64,000 bases of DNA, taken from Astrothelium macrocarpum. Its lineage: Eukaryota; Ascomycota; Dothideomycetes; Trypetheliales; Trypetheliaceae. The DNA is taken from positions 1 through 64,000 of the forward strand of contig JAGEMR010000001.1 of NCBI GenBank assembly GCA_021030915.1. The letters run 5' to 3'. Positions 44,261-54,800 of this stretch are shown here, in pieces. Position 1 is the stretch's first letter, and each line of letters starts with the position of its first letter. The notes under the pieces were generated by a model. The model was not told where the DNA came from and did no database searches. It saw only the letters and a program-made list of their open reading frames with translations. Position numbers and translations under genes: made by a program.

Positions 44261-44933
44261 GGCCGGTCAACCATGTCCCTTGATTACATGAGGTGCCATT
44301 GGAAGAGTCCATGGGGACTCTCGGGCTATATAAGGGCCCAAAACGCTCTCGGCTGCTCCCATGACTGATATAGACTGGTAAAGGAAGGCGGCTTAGTGGG
44401 TAGGGTGCAGATAGAGGCAAGGAGAGTCGTGATACGCCAAACCCCTCCTCTCTCCCCCACCCTAACATGGAAATATACTGTATAGGACGGGATGATCGGG
44501 AAGTCCATGGGATGGATGCCAGCAATTTACCATTTTGGGCCAGCATGGAGACATAAATGCAATATAGTAAATGCAATTAACGCTCCAAAAATGCTTTCTC
44601 GTCAGCTGCTCGAATCTATCGACCACAAGTTCCCACCCAATGCGAACTCAGGCGCTTGCTGGAACGCGTGGATCTCAACAAGAGCGAAGATGAAAGAACT
44701 CGACCAGAGGTATATCCATCACAGCCTTCCATAATCCATCCATGCCTGGAACACAAGGAAAACCTCCCATGAGATCGTAATCACATGTCAATCCAAATCC
44801 AAAAATCTAGACCCTCCCTCCCCCCAAAATAGTATGAATTCATCTCATAGAGAAAAGAAGAAGAAAATCGATGATGCCGCAGCGCATCCATAATGCTCAC
44901 CTATCCAGAAAGCCTCCTACCATAATTCCTCAC
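44261..44933. other. Spacer of 673 bp
   Basis: Upstream of the kinase-like gene and downstream of the Gln-rich gene, both minus. It contains the TATA-like element listed separately. Small frames only. Confidence 0.45.
44326..44335 (-). promoter_or_regulatory. TATA-like element of the kinase gene
   Basis: ctatataagg on the plus strand (ccttatatag on the minus) lies about 66-75 bp upstream of the kinase ATG in an otherwise GC-richer context. Position and sequence suit a TATA box; not proven. Confidence 0.4.
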
Positions 44934-47515
44934 TTATGTACTAAACACCGGCGCCTTCACCAGCACCGACTTCCCCTTAACCTGCACGCTCATGAACGTA
45001 GCAAACCGCACCTTCGGCGCCGCCTCCTCCTTACTCCCCGTCGCGCTTCCCGGCGGCTGGCTCAGCGAGCTCTGCGACCCATTATTATTACCCCCGCCTC
45101 CGCCCGCATGCCCCTGCTGTCTCGACGACGACGACTGCTGCTGCGGCTTCTTCCCGCCCCCCATGATGCCCCCAAACCCACTCAACATCCCACGCTTCTT
45201 CTCCGGCAGGACAGGCTCATCCGCAGGGGACGCGCCATCCTTGGAGTCGCTACCGCCGCTCTGCACGCTCGCCTGGTCCTCCTCACCGCCACCCGCACCG
45301 CCCGCCGTCGCACTGCTCACGCTCGCGGTCAGCGGCGGAATGGCGCTGGTCTCGAGCTTCATCAGCTCCGTCTGGATGGGCGTGCCCGGCGCTGGGTACC
45401 ACAGGGCGACGTCGCGCGACTCGAGCGGCAGGTGTGCCGAGATGCTGACCGCCAGCTCGATGATCATGTGCACGCCGCCCTCGAGGTCCGAGGGCGCCGG
45501 GTCGACCATGTACTGGGCGAGGGAGGCGACGAGGCCCGAGGCGAGCGCGTGCACGAGCGCGTCGCGGTTGTCCGGGCTGTGGGCGGATTTGAGGAGGTCG
45601 GTGAGGCCGTCGAGGGTGGAGAGGCGCCAGTTGATGACTTTGGTGCGGAGCGCGTCTTCTTCTTCGACGTTGGTGCAGGGCGGGGCGTTGTGGATGAGGG
45701 TGTTTTGGATGGTTTTGAGTTGGGCGGATAGGGGGAGTTCGAGGTCCGGGTGGAAGTATTTGTCGAAGAGCTCGTCGACGAGGAAGTTGGTGATGCATGC
45801 CCGCCCGACTGCCGTCATTTCTTGTTTGCCCGTGGCCACGGCGTCTTTGTTGACGACGTGTGTGAGCCAGGGTGGGATGAGCTTCCAGGATTTGCGGATG
45901 GAAAAGGCGAGTTGGGCGACGAGGCCGTCTAGACGGTTAAAGCGGACGGCGTATTCATTATCATCTAATGATGTCTTGGAAAGGGAAAGTCGTTGATGGG
46001 CAAGGGAATTTTGGAGTTGTTTCACTTGGTCTTCTTTTTCAAAGTAGTATTTCTTTACCTTGTTGTATTTTTCCCCTGGTCAGAAAAATTAGATGTTGGT
46101 TCCATTTAGACATGGCATTCTTTTCAAACTTACGGAGTTCTTTATGGTCCTTTAATAATTGTGTCAATTCATCTTCTGACGGCGCACCTCCATCATTGCT
46201 CATCGACGGTTGTGGCGACGTCCGTCCATGGGATTCTGATAGCCCTGATGCATGACCACCTTTGTATGGTTGGCCTTGCGAGCCTGGCGGCACCATATTG
46301 GCGCCAAAAGGAGCCATAACGGATGAGGATGGTTGTGCTAAATGTCCGCCCTGTTGTGGAGGTAACTTCGAGCTTTCCCTTGGTGGTAAGCCTTGTATGA
46401 TGGCGCTTTTGTCGGTGTCGGTCCGTGTAAGTTTAGGACCTGTACCTTCTCGATGCAGTGACATTCGCGATGAATCCTGGGAAGTGCGTGCCAAGGTCTG
46501 TGTAGCTCCCCCCGGTGCCTTTGGCGGTGCCTGACCCTGTTGCACTGGTTGCTGTCGTGGATCCGTCTGAGCTTCACTAATAAGAGACTGTGATTGAATT
46601 CGAGCGTGGCTAGGACTTGGATGTGGCTGGGGAGAAGGAAGTTGAGGGGGAGGATAATATGTCTGTTGTCCTGCCTGCTGGGGATCGACCGGCTGGCGAT
46701 ACTGCTCTGGCAAGGGTGAGACCTGCTGCTGAAGGACTGGATCGTTTGGTGCTGGACTGAGAGCGCCTGGCGATTGATAATGTTGCAAAGGTGAGTTTTG
46801 AATGGAACTCGCTTCAATTTGCCCCCTTGGTGGATCCAGTTGAGCGTGATCTTCCTCTTGAGTAACAGCGAGCAGATTCGATGTGGAATTACCCCGCGAT
46901 GACCACTGCAACGAATGTCTTCTTTCCTGAGGTGAATTTTGTTGGCTATTGCCTTCGCCCTCGGCTCTTCTCAATGAAGTTCTTCGACTAAGCCCCGGTG
47001 TGTTTGAGCCAAGACTGTGCCTTGTCGTGGCGCCAAGTCCGAATCTACCTCTCAATGACTTGATCTTTTCCTGAGTATCGGCCAACTCTTGTTCGTCTAG
47101 ATATTGGTATCGTTCGTCTCTCACGCTTTGTTGAGAGTCTCTTCCAGCCGGATATGCAGCGTTGAATTGGGCTTGCTGCTGTTGGGATGACGCAGGGTAT
47201 TGCTGCTGCTGCTGCTGTTGTTGATAAGCCGGTGGGTCGCCTTGAGGTATTTGGCCCTGATAGTATTGCTGTGGGTGCTGCTGGTATTGTTGGAGTGCCT
47301 GCTGCTGCAAATATTGTTCTTGGCCTGCAGATAACGGGGCTGTCAGCTTCAACGCAACTGCGGAGCGCAGGGGAACGCCTCCGAGATGTCGCACCGAGAC
47401 TAGAAGATTTTTACCACACACCTTGTTCTTGCAAGCCAGGAACCTGATGTTGTCCCCCGCCGACGGCGGCAGTCGTGGACCGAGTCCGGTTCTTGGACCA
47501 AAATTTGGAGGGCAT
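44934..47515 (-). CDS. Conserved Gln-rich coiled-coil protein, function unknown
   Basis: Three exons (47515-47422, 47324-46134, 46075-44934; introns 97 and 58 nt), 808 residues. The start MPSKFWSKNRTRS and the splice giving QEQGQEQYLQQQ were chosen for phase. The first half is dominated by Gln/Pro/Ser low complexity, including long Gln runs. Across intron 2 a predicted coiled coil reads TQLLKDHKELREKYNKVKKY, then YYFEKEDQVKQLQNSLAHQR, leading into a conserved helical region (DDNEYAVRFNRLDGLVAQLAF). The end, RFATFMSVQVKGKSVLVKAP, is also family-typical as I remember it. Found widely in filamentous ascomycetes, but I know no established function. No membrane segment or signal peptide. Confidence 0.82.
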
Positions 47516-50466
47516 TGAGCGGACACCTTCAGACCAGTGTCCACGGCTCAATGAGCGGGTGTCGGTGAGGCTGAGGGTCGAATGCAAAAGTATTTCCAAG
47601 AGTCCTCGCAGCCGCCAATCCAAGATGGTACAGACGCCGACAGGAGAGCTGGCCTGAGGAATGCGGGCCGGTGCTCGTCCAGCTATTTCAGGCCCCAAAT
47701 CAGGGTGCTCTATTCAAAAGCCGCAAGCCAACACTTTAGACAGCTCCCCTGATCGAGGAGCCGCAAGCGGATGGACCAGCATGCGAAACTAAGCCGATCA
47801 CTCCTGCAGCCTGTCTATGTAACCCGTCTGCAATCTGCTTCGCTCTGGCTTCGCTCTGGCTTCGGCTCTGCATCTGAAGCGACAGGAGCACTCCGAATTC
47901 CTGCAAGTCAGTGGGCGAGTCTGACCACGCTAGGCCTGGTCAATACGACTTGCGTCTTCCGTGGTGGCAGTGCAAGACAGCTTCGACCTGCATCACGTGG
48001 AGGCACAGCAGGAATGGTAGCTACCGCTTCCAATCGGAGGAGTTGCAGCGGCTATATGCTGCGTCTTGCCGTAAATACCGTCTCATCGACTGTGTATCAA
48101 TCCCTATTCAGACCAAACTCAACGTCAAACCCAAGGTCAAATGCAAGACCATCTGCGGGAGAAGGACGGGCCGAATGACAGCTGTGGAAAGACTAATCTT
48201 CCATGGGGCCAAATGATGCCAGCCCGTGTCAGAACGAGAGAGTGTATGGATCAAGACCTGAAACCATATTTTACGAAGCCTTCATTTTCGGCTCGGCAAA
48301 GACGGTGTGCTTTTGCATTTAACCTTGGTCGAGCAAGTTTGGCTGCAGATGGCTTGCTCTTGTTTAGTGGGTGGCAATGGATGATTGTGTTGTCGTTGTT
48401 ACAGTCTATGGTATAGCCTGATGATTCTGATTCATCGTGAAAATTTAGACAATCTGGAAAAACTTCCTTTAGGGTTAAAATCAAGCAATCGACGTTTACA
48501 TCAGTCGCAATTCTATTTCCAGCTCATTGCCAAAGCTTTGACCAAAGAGAAGGAATGTGAAGGACTTGTAATTTAGATGTGGTCAATCCAGTCAAACCTT
48601 AACTTTATGACAATCTAAATTTAGAAGTTATCCATCGTCTCACCTCCACGAATGCTCATGAGGCTGAGAATCGTCGTATCGCCTTCAAGACCCACAAACA
48701 ACCATATGCCAAATGCAAAAGCGAGATTGCCACCAAAACGCCGTCCAGAATATCACGAGCTCAATGGCACAATTGCTGCTCGGTTCTCGTCGTTACATCT
48801 TGCTCCGTGCTCAAAGTACGACGTTTGATTGAACGATCCGCCGGCTAATCTATACAATCACTGTCCTCTGGTCACGAAATGCAGAAACACTTCCAATCAT
48901 GACATGTAGCGTGCATTTGGTCTTGCTTTCGCGTCGTCTTTCGTCACGGTGGTTCTGAAGAGGATTCCCTTTTTAGAGAAGGCGGCCTTGCATGGTGCCA
49001 ACTCATTCACAAGGAATGCGCCAGGCGTAAACAAGCGAAGAACGCGAACTGGTTCACTGCAGTGCAGTACACTCTGTTTTGATGACAAGGCATAATCCGG
49101 TCTTATCATGCGTTCTCATCTGCAGTTCATCTGCCTGTTGTCCTATCACCGATCGATCCGTCACTAAACCTTTACCATCTGTTTCAGAAGCTTCTACTCG
49201 GGTAGCTCACCGGTGAGATGCTTAAGTTCGCAACGGATCTACTAAGGACCCTCTTCTATGCGATTGGAGCTGCTCAGCCAACGCATTTGTCAGGTTAATA
49301 TCCACGTACCATTTTTTGACCAATGAAGCGATGGGAAGGTCACCATTTCCTTCACAGTTCGAGATGACAATTTTCTGGCAAACGAACCCGCTGTTTACTG
49401 TGTCTCCTGACCAATGGGAAGCGACCGTTCCATACCAGTCGATGTACATACTCTATGACTCTAACCTCCGCAGATGCCTTGCGATGATGCATATGCGTGG
49501 AACTTTGCCGATGGTGGCTATAGCAATCCGCATGGTGTCGCAGTCCAGATTGAGCATAGTTTTGAAGACGCCTCGTGAGTCATTGGTTGTGCACCCGGAA
49601 TCGTTTACACGTGCTCACAAGGCTCACATTTTTTTTTAGCATGACCTCCGCCCTACAACGCTAAAACCACATTCGCTCGCGCAGGCAGTAACAGAACATA
49701 TATTGATTGCCGTGGTCGCAAGGAAGGTTCACAGGATTGCTTGCAGCCTGAGAACATGCCCACGATGGCACCAATCTGGCTGGAAACATGAGTTTCGACT
49801 GGACCCTGTCGCAGTCATCGGACGAAAGGTGTTGGCACGAAGTGAGGAGGGTTTGCACTTAGCTGCATCATTGCTACGCCTGATTTCGACAGTGTGCGCA
49901 GTTCGCGATATCTGGCTCAAAAATGTGCTGCAGTTACCTTACTGGAATGTTCTCGGGTGAAATGGCTAATTTGGCACACCAGTACGGCTATTCGCTTGGA
50001 CATCATCAAATGCTTCAAGTCGCTGCTTGAAACGCTTATCAGGGTCTTCGCTGATCGCAAGTGCCAGTATTTTCGTGCTCAAATTGCTTCGTGACATGAT
50101 GTCTGGGATGAAGAGATGAGAAGGTGGGATGAGAGGGGAACGTGCCGCGCAAGCAGTACGCTAAAACGCGGACTCATGTGACTCATGCAGCCTGAGTTGG
50201 TGGGTGACTAACAAGGCACCCATGTCGTACCGTCGGCCGGTGCCGACCAAGATTGACTCATAATTGGTCAAGGCGCAGCCCCATCAGACTAGAATCTTCC
50301 GCTTTCGTCTCATGATGAGTCTAATGACCAAGTCATCACCTTGGGTCTTCAAAAGTACATATAAGCCCACATTGTTCAGCGATTCTACGAAGTGAGTTTG
50401 ATTTTCTTACTGTGTGCACTTGCTTCATGGTCGCCTTCTACGCAATTCCCTGCCGCTTTCTTCAAG
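47516..50466. other. Longest gene-free stretch after 20 kb, 2.95 kb
   Basis: Upstream of the Gln-rich gene (-) and of the small basic-protein gene (+). A 135-codon plus-strand frame (47771-48178) and several shorter ones have no recognisable content and no consistent splice extension. A short duplicated cttcgctctgg lies near 47,845. It may contain long regulatory regions, a noncoding transcript or an unrecognised gene. No tRNA or mobile element seen. Confidence 0.4.
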
Positions 50467-50826
50467 ATGGGTCAACGACATAACCGTAGAAGAGTCCGAA
50501 GTAGACCTCGCCACCGTCGAAACAACAGAAACAATTTCTCCATTTCTTCTGCTTCTTCTACCAACACTACAACAAGCATTTACTTTACTTCTAGACTTGC
50601 GTGTACAGCTATTCCTATTTGTGGTCCTCCCCTTGCATGGCATTCTCTCGACCAGCCATGCCAATCCATCAATCAAACTTTATCGCACTGTGGACAGGAT
50701 ACTTTTTGGGCAATGGAGCAACGGCGCATTTACGGTGGTCTTCCAGGCGACGAAGAGGCGCTTTGCGCCCCCATGCTTCAGGTCGTGCTTGATCTCTTTA
50801 ACGGCGTTGATTACGAAGATCCTTGA
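50467..50826 (+). CDS. Small basic conserved fungal protein (MGQRHNRRR start)
   Basis: Single exon, 119 residues. The ATG at 50467 opens MGQRHNRRRVRSRPRHRRNN, a highly basic N-terminus that I remember as the conserved start of small hypothetical proteins across filamentous ascomycetes. The C-terminal block RIYGGLPGDEEALCAPMLQV followed by DLFNGVDYEDP also matches that family, whose members end in a similar acidic G-L-D-Y motif. The middle is Ser/Thr/Asn-rich. The frame is open upstream of the ATG but without another ATG. Nuclear localisation or nucleic-acid binding is suggested only by charge. Function unknown. Confidence 0.7.
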   Translation: MGQRHNRRRVRSRPRHRRNNRNNFSISSASSTNTTTSIYFTSRLACTAIPICGPPLAWHSLDQPCQSINQTLSHCGQDTFWAMEQRRIYGGLPGDEEALCAPMLQVVLDLFNGVDYEDP

Positions 50827-51830
50827 ATACCCCAATTTTTGCATCATTACTGGCGTTGGAATAGATGGATCTATTGGCTTCAGACTGTACTCGCAAGAGA
50901 CATGCATTGGGAACTCCTCCTTGATTCTCGACGAGGAGGTTACCTCATGAGCACATGGCAACGGCGTCTCCGGCCCACCTCCACTTTACAATTCTTGCAC
51001 TTGGCCCTTGTTTCATTCGGGTCGACGGCGTTTGGAATGGCGTTCCTGGATTAAATTTTTTTTTACACATCTGTCTTAATGATAGAATACATTCCTTCAT
51101 CTCTATCAACTTGACAAGACTATCTCCTCTCATCCACCACCCCACTCACTGGCACGTGCCATCAGAGCCGGACTCGCAGCAGATCCTCTTCTCTTCATCT
51201 TCTTCTCGGCGCGGATTAAGATACAGAAAGAATGAGGATTGGTCCAAAACAGCTCGGCACGTTATAAGGACTTTGAGCTCGACTAGTCGCGGAGGAAAGG
51301 TACAAAAGGACAAAAATGGTGAATGTGCGATTTGAACTCGCTGATATTCGGTTCTTGTTTGAGCGCTCGCTTGGCTGGGTAACTGCTTGAGATCGTCGCA
51401 AAAGACGAATAGTTGACGGGTAAAGAATGGATCGGTCGGAAGGGATGGAACATGGAGGATGGAATAGAAAATGTCACTCACCCTTTGATCTCAAATAGAG
51501 CTTCATGTATTCATAAATTCAAACAGTTCGGTATTTTGGAGATTCGAAATCTTACATTTAGATTGTTTTTTCCAAGGGACGTGTAGGCGTCGGCTTTGTA
51601 TGTAAGGCCTACAGTGAAAGAATTACAAAGAACTAGGTTTGATCAATAACGCCAGACCATCAATGCCCGAATGTGTTGCCCACCCAATTCGCGTACAATT
51701 CATCCGTCCCTTACGTTGCTCGAGATCTTCCACGGGAACTCATCTTCTATGCACAGATAATGCTGCGCTCTATGTACCATCCACGAATGCACTGCTCCGC
51801 ATTTTAGAAGCTCCCCACATCAACATTCCA
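50827..51830. other. Convergent 3' spacer, 1.0 kb
   Basis: Between the small basic gene (+) and the 3' end of the DUF4045/gelsolin gene (-). Frames on both strands are short and mutually overlapping. A T-run near 51,056-51,063 might belong to a 3' UTR. Nothing else recognised. Confidence 0.42.
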
Positions 51831-54800
51831 CTATTGCCTCACTGCCGCAATTGCAGCACCCAGCCCCAAAACTTTCTTTCCTTCCTTTCTCCCCTCTTTG
51901 AAATGCTCCGTGACCGAGTCCCGCCACCCCCTAAATACAGCCTTGAGATCGCGCGGGAAGAATCCCGGCATCAAAACATTCCCAACCGGTACAAAAGGTC
52001 GGTCTTCTAACGAAGCGGCGAGTATCGAATAGTCCTGTGCGAAGAGTAGGGCTGTGGGAAGAAGTGAGGCATGCTTGTTTGACTGTGGCCCAAGGATTCT
52101 TCTCGATCGTCAGCACATGTTCCATGACAAACGAGACGCAAGGATGTCGAAGAACTCACATGTAAATTTCGAAAAAGGCATCCAGCACCCATATCGCCTC
52201 CGGTGCATCCACCAAATCCCGCTGGCAGAAAGGTACCAACTCCATAATCTTCGTATTCCCATCCACCTTCACTGCCCCTCCCCCATTCTTCGACGGACCA
52301 GCCGGATTTCCCTCCCCATCCTCACTATCATCCTGCTGACTAGGCCTTCTCCCAAACCCCGCGCTCCAACTCCCCATCCAACTCCCCACCTTGGTCCCTC
52401 CCACACCACCACTACTACTCCCCGGCCTCGCACCCTGCCCCTGCCCCTGCTGCAGCAGCTGCGCCGCCACCGCCTCGACCCGAAACAACCTCACCCGATA
52501 CCGCTCCTCACACCGCCGCTTCTGCTTCCAATGCTCCGCACTCCTCACCACATTCCGCACACCATCGCCCGCCTGAAAAAACACCGTATGAAACTCCCTC
52601 GGCTCCCTGCCCTCCTCCACATCCACCAGCCCGCCCGCCGCGCCCTCCAGCACGCCCATCGCCGTCAGCTTCGCCGCCGCATACTCCTCCACACCCGCGC
52701 CCGCCCCGCGCCACAGGAAACTCGTCGTCCCCGCTGGTGCCGCCACCACGACGAACGCGAAGCCCGAGCTGAACGAGCCCCGCGAGAGCGGCACCTCGTC
52801 GAACACGATCCGTGACAGGTGCCGCCGTGCGCAGAGCATGTATGCCCCGGGCGTGGAGGTGGCGTGGGAGGCGGCCGGTTGTGAGCGTGTGCCCAGGCGG
52901 ATGATGAGGATGCCGCCGAGGGCGTCGAGGAAGGGCGCGGGCTCGCGCGATTGGTGGATGGTGTGGATGCGGGTGGAGGCGTCGAGGCCGAGCTCGGCTT
53001 TGGCTTTTTTGCGGGCGAGGCCGAGAGCGGTGTCTGTGGTGATGGTTGGAGGGAGGTCGGCGCCGAGCCAGAGGTAGGTTCGTGTTGTTGCCGAGGGTGT
53101 TTGGTTGGGTTGGGAGGAGTCGGTCGTGTAGGTGTGTGTGCAGAGGTAGAGTTCGGCGGAGTAGAGGATGTGTTGTTCGTGTGCGGGGAGTTGGGTGAGG
53201 GTGTTGGTGGTGGGGTCGAGAGTGTGGATAGTGGAGCGGGTGGTTTTGAGTTTGGGAAAGGGTGGATAGGACGATAGGATGGAGGCGGTATCGATGTCGA
53301 GTGGGGAGGTGCGAGATGGGCAGGTACCGAAGAAGGATTTGAAGGTTTCGGTAGCAGCAGTGGTGTCGGGGATTGGAGATGGTGGGGGAATGTTGGCGCT
53401 TGATTGGCGAGATGCGGAGGGCGTTGTCGTTGTAGATGCGGCTGTTGAGGGTTTGGGAGTTGATGCGGATTTAGGAGCAGAATACTTGGAGAGATCTGTG
53501 GATGCTGGTGGGGACATGGGATATTTGATTCGAGGCATAGGTTCGGGTTCTTCCTTTGCTTTCGTAATGGACGCTGAGGGAGATTGAGGTATACCGCCAA
53601 GGCCTAGACCAATCGGCGTTTTTGTAGGTGACAGATCGCGGATAAGACCGGCATCCCGCATGGCATTCTGCTCGTCTACTTTGGTGGGAAGCTTGATGGG
53701 CGATCGCGCTCTGGCTGTGGTAGGGGAAGACGTCGAATCTTGACGATTCCATCTAGAAGCAAAGTCTTTGACAGAAGATGGTGTTTTTGACTGGGCAGCT
53801 TCTGTCGGAGGCTGCTCTTGCGCTTCTGAAAATGGCGCAATAGGCTTGACTGGGGAACGTGGACCAAACGATTCGGCTTTGGTAGGGCTCGAATCCTGTC
53901 TGCTTGATTTGGCCGACTTGGCTTCTGCTCCCTTTTCATCACGTACAGCCTCGTTAACAGCTTCTGGGCCTTGTGAAACCGTCTTGATACCCTCTCCACT
54001 CTCTCCACGCGCTTTGGCAGCAACAAGCTCTGCAAGAGGGGATTTTTTCGGTGTTATAGGCTTGCCACCCCCAGAGACTTGCCTTGAGCTTATCATTGAA
54101 TTAGCGTCAGCAATTGGCACCATCTTTGCTGTAAAATTGGGATCCGCACTTGTCGGAGAGCTGGGCAAGACATCTTCTGACTTTACCAGTTGAGCAGTAG
54201 GTACAGCGGAGGGGACTCTGGTTTCGGGAAGGTTTCTCGAAGAGGATGACCCTGGTAAGACACCATTATCTTTGCCAAGTTGATTTGCCGGAGCAGGGAC
54301 AGATTCATTTTGGTCACCTCCACTTTCTGCAGATTTCGGTGCTCGTCTCTTTGGTCCTCGTGCTCTGCCCTTTGTCATGTGCGTCAGAGGTGCCGATATG
54401 CCCTGCTCGGATGGCTCGTCGTTCCCGGACACTTTCATACCGGATACAGAGTCTGCAGAGATCGTTCTAGCAGGACCAGCATTGTTTGAAATAGGTGATG
54501 GACCTCGAGCAAGAACGTTTGCAAGGCCTGGATTGAATCGCGCAGCGAGTTTACTTGTTCCGCTAGCAAGGCGACTGGCCATTTCAGTAGGAGGTGGAGA
54601 AGTAGTCGTTTCTTGTGCTTGCGAATCGACCGCAGATCCAGGTTTTGGATCTGCAGGCGGACTCTTTGCTTTCGATGGACTTGGAGTAGCTGGAGAACTG
54701 GGTAAAGTGCCAACAGAACTTCCCGACCTAGAAAGGTTATTCCGTCTTCTGAGAGCTTCAGGAACTTCGGCCGCTGGTTTTTCGGAAACGCTATTTTTTC

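Noticed and set aside
47771..48178. 135-codon plus-strand frame
   Set aside because: Ser/Ala/Arg-rich translation without conserved features in a region with similar frames on both strands. Not enough to call a gene.
50414..50950. 178-codon frame overlapping the small basic-protein gene
   Set aside because: Different frame from the MGQRHNRRR protein, whose start and end blocks are family-like. The longer frame is its shadow.
52054..52815. 253-codon plus-strand frame opposite the gelsolin end
   Set aside because: Antisense to a supported gene in a C-rich arm; His/Pro/Arg-rich and motif-free.
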